Origin: Nymphaea colorata
Lineage: Eukaryota > Streptophyta > Magnoliopsida > Nymphaeales > Nymphaeaceae
Length of the DNA: 64,000 nt
NCBI RefSeq assembly: GCF_008831285.2
Contig: NC_045145.1
Location: 24,986,802 to 25,050,801, forward strand
Reading direction: 5' to 3'
Positions 47,186 through 57,499 of this stretch are shown here, in pieces (the stretch's first letter is position 1; the number at the start of each line of letters is the position of its first letter). The position numbers and the translations under genes were made by a program. The notes under the pieces are model-generated. The model did no database searches and was not told the DNA's origin. It saw only the letters and a program-made list of their open reading frames with translations.

Positions 47186-47254
47186 GCTTCAATCACCACT
47201 CTGTGCTACTTCTCAGGCCTTTACTACTATCAGATTTTAAACACAGGCATACAA

Positions 47255-47415
47255 TAGACACTAACATTTTAAAGGCAAGAGTCACTTTTGACAAGGTGTT
47301 ATTGCTTGTAATGGAAAGGCGTTGTGGTTGTTCGCAATGAAGGGCTACACCGGACACATAGAGTGCTGGATGTGTCCGTAATAAAGTGTCGTCATAGGTT
47401 ATACTTTGTGTAGTG
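47255..47415 (-). mobile_element. CACTA-type transposon terminus
   Basis: From 47415 on the minus strand the sequence begins CACTACACAAAGTATAACC, then TATGACGACACTTTATTACG with further GGACAC and GTGTCC words, the style of CACTA subterminal regions. The partner terminus and transposase are not seen. Confidence 0.6.
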
Positions 47416-47454
47416 GACTATGTTTCCCCTTTTCCTGCCTCAGCTCTATCCACA

Positions 47455-48560
47455 TTATTCTGGAATCATGTTCCCCCATGTGGAAGCATCATCAATCGTC
47501 TTCCCTTTCTTACCAGCTGTTCTTCCATTTTCTCTCACTGGCAAACCTGGTGGTGAGTCGTTCACCATAACCTCACTCTCCAAACCAGTCATTTCTTTGC
47601 TAGTTTTAATTCCATCCAAACAACAAGAATCCTGAAATTTGTTTTTTATTGGAGGAGAAAGAATCAAACCTGATGAGGACTCACGGTTCTCCCCTCCGAT
47701 TCTTTTTGTTATCAATTGATTCTCCATCTCCTGCTCTATCTTCTTGTCACTCACCAGCTGGTTGGTCTTCAAGTTACTCTGCAATTGCTGGTCTCCTGTA
47801 AATCAATCTCTCCATTCCAATCTTTCTGGATCTAACGTTCCTTTCAACTTCCATCTGCCTATGGAGAAACCGAAACTTGTTACCCCCCAATTCTGGTTCT
47901 CCTTTTGATCTGGGTCTCTCCTTTATTAACTCCTCATTTTTTCCCAAAATTTTTTCCTTATTCCCTCCCAGCCACTCCTTAGCTCTCCTGACATAATGAT
48001 AGGTCTTCACTTCCTTCCACCCAACTTTCTTTGCCACACCCTCTTGAGAAGAAACCACCAATTGATCAGCTCTACACCGACTTGTCATATGAGTATATAT
48101 TCACTTTGCAATGGGAGGAAAATTTAATATTACTAACATAGTTGATTTCTTGAAGAACAATTTCTCCCTCTTCCAATTCCAATTCAACCTCGGATTTTGG
48201 ACTGAAATCCAAGCTACCTGCACGCAAATTCTGCTAGCCCCATTTTTGACATCGATTGAATATGGATGTCATCTTCCATCGGTTCTCCCAATAACGCTCT
48301 GGCAATAGCTTGGAAAGTGCATCGATTCCATAAAAATACTGGCAAATTAGGAACCCTAATCCAGATTGGCACTCCCATATGGATACGGAGCATCTTGGAT
48401 TCCATCTGCTGGCAACCATCACTCTTCCACCCAGTTTCCATTCTCCCCTTCTAAAAAGTACCCTGAGTTCGTCCTCAGTATGAACCCTTACATGGAAAGC
48501 ATCCCTCCCTAAGAAAGGGAACTTAGGGTTTGCAACTGCTCTCCATGGACTTTATCAGAT
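47455..48560 (-). mobile_element. LINE retrotransposon ORF1 fragment (DUF4283-type)
   Basis: The minus strand encodes GVPIWIRVPNLPVFLWNRC followed by TFQAIARALLGEP and DDIHIQSMSKMGLAEFACR. This matches the core of the DUF4283 domain found in ORF1 of plant L1-type LINEs (pattern VPIWIRxPxLPLxFWN). Upstream, RVMVASRWNPR-type sequence in another frame and RGEWKLG words continue the same domain. Downstream two charged frames (47774-48088 and 47455-47784) represent the hydrophilic linker. Stops and frameshifts near 48.44, 48.2 and 48.08 kb break it. Endonuclease and reverse transcriptase are absent; the 3' side stops beside a CACTA end. Confidence 0.75.
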
Positions 48561-48821
48561 CATTAGCAATGTAAGCAGAAACGCGAGAATGTCCACCCCT
48601 TTCGAACACCCTTCCTCCCTCCATTCCACTTCCAAAATTCTTGTCCACGGATTACCAAATACCATAAGTTGTCAAAGTTTGGACCTTCTTTTATTAGGAT
48701 GAACTTTTCTGCTTTTATTATAGTTTAATCGCTCAACTACTAGGTGTCTAAACAATAAAGCTCACAAGCTACAAAATCTGCATATGTATACGCATCAACT
48801 TTCCTTTTCCTAACTCGCAGG

Positions 48822-49300
48822 CTACATGCTGTCTTTTTTCTTGTTCTATCCATGCATATAAATGTCTATCTACATGTTCATGTTCATGTGTGCAACCCAC
48901 TGAATGAGGGTTTTGGTTGTACAAATTGTATCTTATATTTTTGGTGCATTTATTCTGCTTTTTTTAACACTTAAATGGAAGAAGTGATTGTCGTAAGCAC
49001 TATGATGTTTGGTGAGCTTTAGTTTGAATAATTATTCTAACTTTGCTATTGTTTTTTATATATGCAGGAAGACAATGTCAACTGTGTTTATTTTGAGTGT
49101 TTGAGGTATCAAATTGAAGCAGGGGTGGTAGTACACTTCAGGCCCAAGAGAGACAAGAGATTGAGTAGGAACTTTGGCTCTCTAGTGGATCATAGGTCCA
49201 CTACACTATCTCAGATGGTCAACGAAATTTTTGATGTGCTTTTTATTTGGTAAAGACATTTGGCAACGAATTGGCCAATAAAATGAGTGAGAATGCTATT
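48822..49300 (+). other. Possible exon fragment, unidentified, duplicated at 52430-52960
   Basis: After a pyrimidine-rich tract and TATATGCAG, a good acceptor, the frame reads EDNVNCVYFECLRYQIEAGV, FRPKRDKRLSRNFGSLVDHR and STTLSQMVNEIFDVLFIW before a stop at 49251. In the second copy the acceptor is TATATGTAG and the frame is broken after YFEH. I do not recognise the protein. Confidence 0.3.
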
Positions 49301-49534
49301 ATTGATTTCTACCAGCAATATCAATGACATGACCATACCTACATGACCTCTAAAGTCTAAACTTCCAAATTCAGGTCTCCCTATCAGCCCACTTGCTGGC
49401 TTTGCCGTGCACTCCCAATGAGGCCTTTTGCTTTTGTGTATCCGAGGGCTTGATCACTAAATTCATACCATGTGAGGGGTAATTTTTTTTCCTACTAATT
49501 TTCAAGGGTATTTTTTTCTTCCAATTTACATCAG

Positions 49535-49895
49535 ATATCCACCCAAACCGTTCATTAAAAAAAATATGAGGAAAAAATAATATTTAATTAGGAAGTTAGA
49601 CCACATTCAGATTTAAAAAATGACATTCGATCGGATTCAGATTTACATATACATAAATATCTAATCAGATTCAAATTCAGATTTAGGTCAAATTTAGTTT
49701 TAAAAAACAGTCCTACATTCAATGCTCTTACATTTTGAAAATCCTTTGGATTGGGTTCAAAATTCTGTTTTCGATACAAACTTATATAAAAATCAGACTC
49801 CGACTGAATTTAGATTTTGAAATCTGATTTGGGATGAAAATTTTGGGTATGAATTTTTCTCATACGTGTTCGAATCAGAATTCAAATCCAAGTAC
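49535..49895. repeat. GATATCCG-rich repeat, copy g (family R1)
   Basis: CAGATATCCACCCAAACCG start and CATTCGATCGGATTCAGAT core. Paralogue of 41140-41500. Confidence 0.6.
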
Positions 49896-51489
49896 ATGGT
49901 CAGGTTCAATTTCATAACCTTTAGCCAATTCCACTATAATAAGCTAAATTTATCCATGCAAGAGAGAACGAAGCAAACCTTCTTTCATGTTTTTAGCTGT
50001 ATTTATTTTTTTTTAAATGCAAAAAATTATTGGGCCTACCAGGATGCTGATGGGTTGACTATAACGCTTGGTCCTTGCCCGTTAGGTTGTTGGGCCGTAC
50101 TACCCGGCTCGACATGTCTGGGGCCTGACAGGCCAGGTACAGTGCCAGATATGGGTTGAGGTGGGTCGGGTTTGGGTAACTGCTCTTTGCAGTGGTCTCT
50201 CCTACTCACCAAGAAAATAAGTTTTATTCCAAAATTATTGAATGATAAAACTGGTTAATATCCCTTGGCAAATGGTCTCGCTAGGCCAACTTCATGCATT
50301 CGATTTCGATGCAAGTTTGCCGGAACATAGGGCTGCTGATTTTTATCTCGCAATCAGACTATGATTGCTTGAACATCTGTTGGTTCAAAAGAGGATAGGA
50401 AGTGGTTGATGTACATCGATTCCAATACTACTATCGGTGCCATGCAATCTTATGATCATGAACAATTAGCAACGTCCTTTTGTAGATTCGCTTCTTCCCA
50501 TTTTTTGTTTCATTCAAATTGTTGGAAGATTCAAGCGATATCGTTTGTTATTTCCAAAATCTGTGCTAATGGGACCTTTTCTAACTCGTACGTCTTCTTA
50601 TTTCCACATCACCGCCTTGCATGGCAGCTCTTACCATAACAACATATTTCCAATATCATGTTCTCTTTTTGCCAGGTTTCAAATTGATCCTTTATTTGTT
50701 TCTTCTTAAACGGCCTGATGGAACTTGAGTACACTGCATTTAGTGGACGCTGGCTTACTGGACATTTACAACTGAGCTATATGCATCAGGTTATTGATAT
50801 TACAGGAATCGGCTGGATTGGGCTGAGAAATCATTTCCAATAAATGCTTCCATTCAGTGCTACGTCAACTCGACCTGCTGTTTCCTTATGCATTTCTCAA
50901 TAGATATAAAATATTTGTGTTCTTAATTATTTTTTATATTCTTCCATTTATTTTTCCTTTTTTTTTGGTGATTTGCATGTAATCATTTACATTATTGAAT
51001 TGGCTGGCTCACTAAATTGGCAGCATACATTGTCGACTCGATTCAGAAACGGTTCTTACAACTAGAGATCAGACCATGAGGCAGCCTTGAATTTTTGATT
51101 GCTCCAAAAATAAGGTAGAGAACATCTGGGTGCTTGTTGTTTGTATTAGAATATATGAGGACAAGTTCTCGGGCTGCGCACGAGTAGAGCTCAGCTAGTT
51201 CAAGCTCATTTACCAACTCCCCCATTGATCTGATTTGTTTTCTTCATTGTGAGTTTGAAAACTAGAAAAAAAAAGGGTAAGCTACATAAAATTTTTATTC
51301 TTAATTAATTTTATATCTATCTTCCATTCATTTTGCCGAAAATTTCATTTTTTGCTCATTTGCATCTAAAAGCATTTAGATTATTGGATTGGCCCGTTCA
51401 CCAAATTGGCAGCATTGTCTATTTGATTCAAATGTCGGTTTTTACAACAAGGGGATTAAACCAACAGGGCCGTCTTGCATATTCGCATG

Positions 51490-51710
51490 CAACATGTGGG
51501 AAAAGGGCCCAACCAAGCAGGTAGCAGCAAGGCCATGGCCCCACCTCAAAAAAAATAAAAAGAAATTTACATGTAAAATTTTAAAAACTTTCACTTGTCC
51601 TATATAAAAATTTTAAAAATGATAATTCGGCTTAAATCAAAATTTAGAAACTTTAATTCATCCCCCTTATAAAAAATTTCTAGCTCGGTTGTGCCCCCAC
51701 CCCTGAGGAG
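51490..51710. repeat. R2 repeat, inverted copy
   Basis: On the minus strand it reads from GGGGCACAACCGAGCTAGAA through AAATTTTGATTTAAGCC to AAATTTACATG, matching the order seen at 1755-1915. Confidence 0.55.
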
Positions 51711-51828
51711 GTAAATGAGAAATTTTATAAAAGAGAATATATACATAAATTAAAGCCATTTAATTCCTGTTCATGCATGTGGCTACCACTCGGTTACATC
51801 AGCCACACTTAATGCACAACCATGTGCA

Positions 51829-51857
51829 TATATATATATATATAGAGAGAGAGAGAG
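51829..51857. repeat. (TA)n(GA)n compound microsatellite
   Basis: (AT)n followed by (AG)n, as at the other compound tracts in the window. Confidence 0.85.
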
Positions 51858-53574
51858 GTATAATAATGTTACATTTGGAAAACTTAAGAACCTAGGAAAA
51901 AGACCCTAAATTATTCAACTTTTCAAAGGATTTTAAGAAATTTTCACATTTTTTTTGCAAAATATTCACACAACCAACAATTTATTCACCAAAGTTTTCA
52001 AATCTCAATGACTGATAGAAAAGGTTCTAATGCAAAACGATCTTATTATCCTAATTCTTCCAAGTTTGAGACAATAAGGGCAACGATCAAGAACACAAGT
52101 CCACCAGAGGAGAAAAATAATAATCAGAAGATATTCTGCAAGAGAGAATCCCCCGCAACACAGGAAGCCTTGGTACAGGTTGAGTCTTTCACGGTTGTTT
52201 CCAGATTTTTATCATGGAAACAATAAGAGAACGAGGGATTGACACTTCTAGAATGATACAATTGTCACTTCTGAAGTTCCCTTCACAAAGAGGGATACCC
52301 AAACAAGTTATTGGGAGATGGATCTTAGTCCATCTCAAGTAGTCAATAAATCTACACAAAAAGAAATAACTGCAGACATCAGATGATTAATAAATAACCC
52401 TGATTTGTGGCCCAAGGGAATGTTCAGGCTACATTCCGTCTTTTTTCTTGTTCTATCAATGAATATAAATGTGTGTCTACATGTTCATGTTCATGTGGCA
52501 ACCCACTGAATGAGGCTTTTGGTTGTACAAACTGTATCTGTTATTTTTGGTGGACTTATGGTGCTTTTTTTAACACTTAAATGGAAAAAGTGATTGCCTT
52601 AAGCACTATGATGTTTAGTGAGCTTTAGTTTGAATAATTATTGTAACTTTGCTATTTTTTTTTATATATGTAGGATGGCAATGTCAACTATGTTTATTTT
52701 GAGCATTAGGGGTGTCAACGTCCTGTTCTACAAAGAGGGGTCACCAATGCACAAATTGGAGCACAACAGGATGATAGTACCTTTAAAGCACTGAAAGCAG
52801 ATCTTGTACCCTAGGGAGACAAGAAATTGGGTAGGAGTTCGGCTCTCTACCAGATCATAGGTCCACTACATTCACCCAGACGGTCAATGAACTTTTGACA
52901 AGCTTTTTACTTGGCAAAGGCATTTGGGAATGAATTGGCCAAAAAAATGAGTGAGAATGCTGGTATGGCTTCCTACGTTGTTAATTCAGATAGTTGCTTC
53001 CTCTCCTGCAGCAGTGAGAACCAAGCCAGGTTCTTGGTTGAACCAGGTCAAATTCAAGGTTCCATTATAAGCCGAATTGCCTAAAGGCCTAGTTTATTAT
53101 CCTCAAGTGTTTAATACAAAAAAAACCTTTAGTGTTTTGGTTTATTTTCTTAAGCTCTGATCGTTCTCCTAGTCCAAATTTCAACTTGCATAGTTACACA
53201 TTGCAAGCACATAAATACACCTCATAAAAGTTAAAAAATCTTTATACCTCACATAGTATCCAAGTACACTTTGTTTAAAAATGACAATCTTAAAATTGTA
53301 AGGTTTGCATGAACCCTAAGAACCCAGCAAACTTGCACTCGTCACCCTATTTGTTAATGCTCTTTAAACATTAATTACATTCATCTTAAAGATGCTTCAA
53401 GAAATTCACTTTTCCCCTACTCACACTGAAGGCAATAACAGCGACATATGGGTGACATATTGCAATGTTTCCACGATTTCAATATGAAATAGCATCCTTG
53501 AACTTCGTACTGTTACCAGAAAATAGTTTTATAGATATGGCCATCGGCATGTTTATGGGACTGGCTTCATGCAT

Positions 53575-54320
53575 TTTTTCATGCTTGAAAATACCAAAGA
53601 AATAGTACTTTCTTTGATATAACGCTAAGCTTCCTTTAACATTGGTGGCTTCAATTACTAGGAAATAGAATGAAAATTTTCTGTATTCATTTTCGCCCTT
53701 AAAGGGAGAACGGTCTTCTATTTAACTAGAAGGGTCATTTTGGTCACTTTTAGTCCATAACACATCATCATTTGTGAAGGGCAATTGCAAATAACATGCC
53801 ACAATGACACAATGCTCACATCATATAATTCCCATCCTCTTGATTCAAGGATTTTTCTGTTCATAAAATTGGACTTCACTCCAAAACTTACCAGAATTTT
53901 ACATTTTTGTTCATTCGCCTTGTGGTGCATTATTTTTTTACGGCTTATGGGTTTGGCTTTATGCATTTTCGCACACTTGAAAAGATCAAAGATATATTTT
54001 TTTTTTAGGATAACACCAAGCCTCTTCTAACATTGTTGGCTGAAAATCCTAGGAAATAAAGTGAAATTTTTTCAAGTTTCACTTTTTGCCCGTTATAAGA
54101 AAGAGGGGTTTCTATTTAATTAGCATGGTTTGTGTGGTCATTTCTAGTCCCTGTTAGGGGCCATTACATTTAACATTCTTCAATAATGCAATGATGCTCA
54201 TTGCTGACAATTCTCACCCTCCGCATTCAAGGGGTTTTTTTTAGACAAAATTAGACTGTGGCCCAAAACTTACCAGAATTATACAATTTTGTTCATTTTC
54301 CTCGTTGCACATTTTTTTTT
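53575..54320. repeat. RLK 3'-flank module, tandemly duplicated
   Basis: Two consecutive units of about 375 bp (53575-53945 and 53950-54320) each contain GCTTGAAAA- or CTTGAAAAG-type starts, AATTACTAGGAAATA- or CCTAGGAAATAAAG-type words, CATTTCTAGTCC/ACTTTTAGTCC and CAAAACTTACCAGAAT. RLK A has one unit at 14.58-14.93 kb. Confidence 0.75.
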
Positions 54321-54750
54321 GGAAGATTTGTGAAATTTCGAAATGAGGATATATTAAAGCAAAATTTTAGAAAATGGAGAGGATTTATGTGAACTCAAAT
54401 TATGGCAAGTGGGGTATCCTTACTTGAGAATATGACACGAACAACGATAATAATGGACAAATTTCCAAGCCTCTTTTGCGTATATTCCATTGGGAGTGTG
54501 CAAGTTGTTCTACAAGATTAGCCACTCACATGGCTCACAAATGCACAAATATGGTAAGCAAATCATTATAAACGCCTGTACATGTCCAATGCAAGTGACA
54601 GCACTCAATGAAAGCAATCACACTGCATTTCTACATCCAACTATTTAGCCTATTGGTAACTGCCGTCTGACCATTTTAGCTAATGACTAGTTGTGCCCTT
54701 GAAATCTTATTGTATATGTTGATGTAGTTGAATTATCCTTTTGTCATTCT

Positions 54751-55037
54751 TCAAGTCTTCTGTCGTATCCTTCTTAGACCTGCAACCACTTGCTTCATTT
54801 CCATTCTCTCGTTTGTAGACTCCCTTGAACACGACAAGCCTATCTCCATGGTCGTCACCAGCAGCTCTTTCCTAGCAGTGGCAGCTGATCTTTCAGTTGC
54901 AGTATTGTTGCTTTCGTTTAGAAGATGGCTGCCGATGACATCTGAAATTGCGACTGGAAATGCTTCAGCCACCCATTGCCTCAAACTAAAATCCCCATCA
55001 AACTGTTCATCAGTAGGTTTTCTTCTGGTAAATAGAA
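54751..55037 (-). pseudogene. LRR-XII receptor-like kinase pseudogene D, 3' exon only
   Basis: The minus strand encodes the C-terminal kinase lobe: KPTDEQFDGDFSLRQWVAEA, FPVAISDVIGSHLLNES, ELLVTTMEIGLSC and GLRRIRQKT before a TGA at 54751. It is closest to the last exon of RLK A (FDGDFSLRQWVTEAF, GLRRIRHKT). The exon is cut on its 5' side at about 55037, so the APEFG and DVYSYG segments are missing. A (TA)n(GA)n tract of the type found in the RLK A intron follows within 60 bp. No LRR or N-terminal kinase sequence lies upstream up to the inverted lipase copy. The conserved downstream flank is present. Confidence 0.88.
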
Positions 55038-55059
55038 GACCGCTCTCCCACCCACTCTC

Positions 55060-55094
55060 TCTTACTCAGCTGATTTCAATATAAATAAATAAAC

Positions 55095-55134
<40 letters not shown>

Positions 55135-55205
55135 TCCAATAGGACTGGCAAACCCACCCACTCTCTCTTTGTCTCTCTTTATCTCTCTTTATCTCACCAC
55201 ATCAC
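55060..55205. repeat. (TA)n(GA)n tract with CAATAGGACTGGCAAACCCA flank
   Basis: AATATAAATAAAT, (TA)n, (GA)n, then the sequence that forms the right arm of the 17-kb hairpin, continuing into CTCTCTTTGTCTCTC. It sits at the breakpoint of the RLK D exon. Confidence 0.85.
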
Positions 55206-55239
55206 CTCTCCGGTCCCTCCCATGCCGTCAAAACCAATA

Positions 55240-55556
55240 AAGCAAAATAAAAATAAAATAAATTCAAAAAATTTAAAATTCATAAGAAATCTTGACAACC
55301 TAAAAAACTTTCAAATGCTGAATTTTAGCTTTTTTTTTTTTTTTGATAAATACCCCCACATCTTCATCATTGGGAATGAGCTAGCATTTGGGGAACTCCT
55401 TGAGCCCTCTAACTAAGAGCTTTGAAGTCCTTTTTATCTCTCTTCCTTCATCTATTCTTCTCTCCCACTTTCAACATTTTTTCATCTTCAAAGTTGGGAT
55501 TCTCCTTTTCCAACCTTCATCTTCAATGAGTAGAAAGGGGAGCACATGGAAAAGTC
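55240..55556. repeat. Segment shared with 12660-12965
   Basis: See the 12.66-kb copy. Here it ends at about 55556, where inverted duplication of 22.9-24.9 kb begins. Confidence 0.7.
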
Positions 55557-56161
55557 GAAATTTTGACCTTTTTCCTACATTCTTAAGTTTTCCAACGTCA
55601 CATTATTAGAAATTGTAGAAAAAATTGGTGTTTTGAAAGTTAAGTAAAAAGTTCGATAATTAATATTTTTTTCTATTATAACTATGACTGAGTTTCCAAA
55701 TTGATGGGCTTCCTTGAAACTTTTGGTGGCCTATCAATTCAGAGATTATATTTAGTGTCTTAGCTCTCATTATTACTTTCCAACAAGTCCCTATTTTACT
55801 TGCAGCAGTGAAGTCTTTTTTCTTTAGTGAAACAAAACGTGATCAGATTGGAGCTTCCAATCGTCAAATTTCAAGGTCATGTACATTTCGCATCGTCCAG
55901 ACTTTGCATATGACATCTAACAATAAAAGATGGCATGAATAAATATGACATTCTTAGTGACTTCTATCAAATTTTCGTTCCTTCCTTCGACTGTTTAAAT
56001 TTACATGCTTTGAGCAATGTTGGTTAGTTGATTACTAAGCCAAATAAGAAGTGAAATATGATTTATCAAAAAGAACTAGCATTTCTACTGTTAACAGCCT
56101 TTGCCAGGAGTTCGTTGAAAATTTGTAATCTACTATTTTTTAAATACAAAATCTGCCCTAT

Positions 56162-56184
56162 ACACACACACACACACACACATG
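56162..56184. repeat. (CA)n microsatellite
   Basis: About eleven CA units; inverted counterpart of the (GT)n at 24214. Confidence 0.9.
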
Positions 56185-56355
56185 TACATACACACATACA
56201 TATATGATAAGAGTTTTTAATTTTGATTATCTACCAAAGTTTCTTATTAGCTATCTCCATTGTATGACACTTGTAGGCCAGTAGGGAATAATTTGAGGGG
56301 TTTGTATCTTTTGTTATTTATTGTCTTTCTGGAGTCCTGGTATTGGGGTTGGGAA

Positions 56356-56779
56356 TAGGGATGTTAATGTTTCAGATTCAAATAGGATACATCTTGAACT
56401 ATATCTGTTTTTTTGGATATTCACATATCCATATTCAAATTCTGATTTAAATACAAACAATGGATCTAAAATCCGATATGACAATCTGAATTTGAATTTT
56501 GAATCAATTCTGGCTGATTTTCAAAATGTAAGAGCATTTGAGTATAAGATTTTTATTTAGAACTAAATCCAATCCATATCTGAATCTGAATCCGAATTGA
56601 GTTGGATATATATGTACATCCAAATCTGAATCAGGATCCAATCAGATGTCATTTCTTAAACCAGAATCCACTCCAATTGCTTAATTGGATGTTAAATTTT
56701 TTTCCATATCCGATATTTTTTGAACTGGTTTGGTTGGATATCCAATTAAAATCAGATACATTGACAAATGACAACCCTA
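56356..56779. mobile_element. GATATCCG-rich repeat, copy e (family R1), with both ends
   Basis: Starts TAGGGATGTTAATG and ends GACAACCCTA, inverted ends of hAT style. The interior has GGATACATC, CCGATATGACAATC and TTGGATATCCAATT words. It lies directly upstream of the Trp codon of lipase exon a. No clear target duplication, since the lipase sequence beyond it is missing. Confidence 0.65.
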
Positions 56780-56781
56780 AT

Positions 56782-57402
56782 TTGGTCGGAATTGTCTCTA
56801 TATGACCTTTCGGCTATGATTGACCATATCCATTCAATGACAAATTCTAAAGTACTCTTTGGTGGAATTTCACAGGTTATTTTTTCATTTTGATTCTCCA
56901 TGTTTTCTAACTTGATTTTGTTTAGCACTCAAAATAATCTTATTTGATCATTTTCTTGGAACTATAATGGCTTGAGCAGCCTTTACTCGGCCAAAGATAC
57001 GAGAGATGGTGATACGGCCACTACAAGAATACCCCTTACCTCTGACGGGGCTTTTTTTCACCACCAACAGGGCTGGGTGAAGCTACGTACATCGCAACTT
57101 GCCTCTGCATATGCCAATAATAACAGTATGTAACTGTTCCATATATCTGTCCCAAATATTAGGCAGAGTTATGTAATATTATGTTACAAAATTCCATGAA
57201 TCTGTCCTAAATATTATGGCAGATAAGTATAACAATAATATCCAGTTGTGATTACCAGACGACCCCTAGTTCCTGCTTTCAGCTGGATAACATGTTTAAG
57301 ATGCTTATGTCAAGACATTTAAATGATATTTTGATTCTGTTTTTTTTTTAGAGCTAGATGCTGGTTGGTTGTTGGCTTGCATCAGCTACTTATCTTCCAC
57401 AG
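56782..57402 (+). pseudogene. Triacylglycerol/acid lipase-like gene fragment, copy 3 (inverted)
   Basis: Exon a (56782-56875) reads WSELSLYDLSAMIDHIHSMT, NSKVLF and GGISQ, ending CACAG before GTTATT. The nucleophile elbow is further altered (GISQ against GLSQ in the other copies and GHSQ in the family). Exon b (about 57357-57402) keeps its donor (CTTCCACAG before GTATAT), but an inserted base disrupts the MLVVVG frame. Exon c is absent because the duplication stops near 57500. The CACTA terminus and nested MITE lie between the exons, as in copies 1 and 2. Confidence 0.7.
57019..57055 (+). mobile_element. CACTA-type terminus, third copy
   Basis: CACTACAAGAATACCCCTTA followed by TGACGGGG; inverted paralogue of 23437. 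Confidence 0.5.
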
Positions 57403-57499
57403 GTATATATGATTGTCATATTTTTACACTTATGTGAAATAATTGCTTATTTGTGTGCTTATATGTGAAATAATTGCTTTTACAGTCTTATGTAATATT

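Larger units (their letters stand above)
41090..49300. repeat. Second segmental duplication, copy 1
   Basis: Pairs in the same orientation with 49380-52990. Matching anchors: 41090-41905 with 49385-50330, 44915-46350 with 50372-51345, and 48822-49290 with 52430-52960. Copy 1 alone has the 3-kb GC-rich insertion and the 46.35-48.8 kb transposon cluster. Confidence 0.85.
49380..52990. repeat. Second segmental duplication, copy 2
   Basis: Paralogue of 41090-49300 without the 3-kb GC-rich insertion and without the hAT/CACTA/LINE cluster. At 51.35-52.43 kb it carries other material, including an R2 repeat and a segment shared with 24.8-25.2 kb. Confidence 0.85.
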
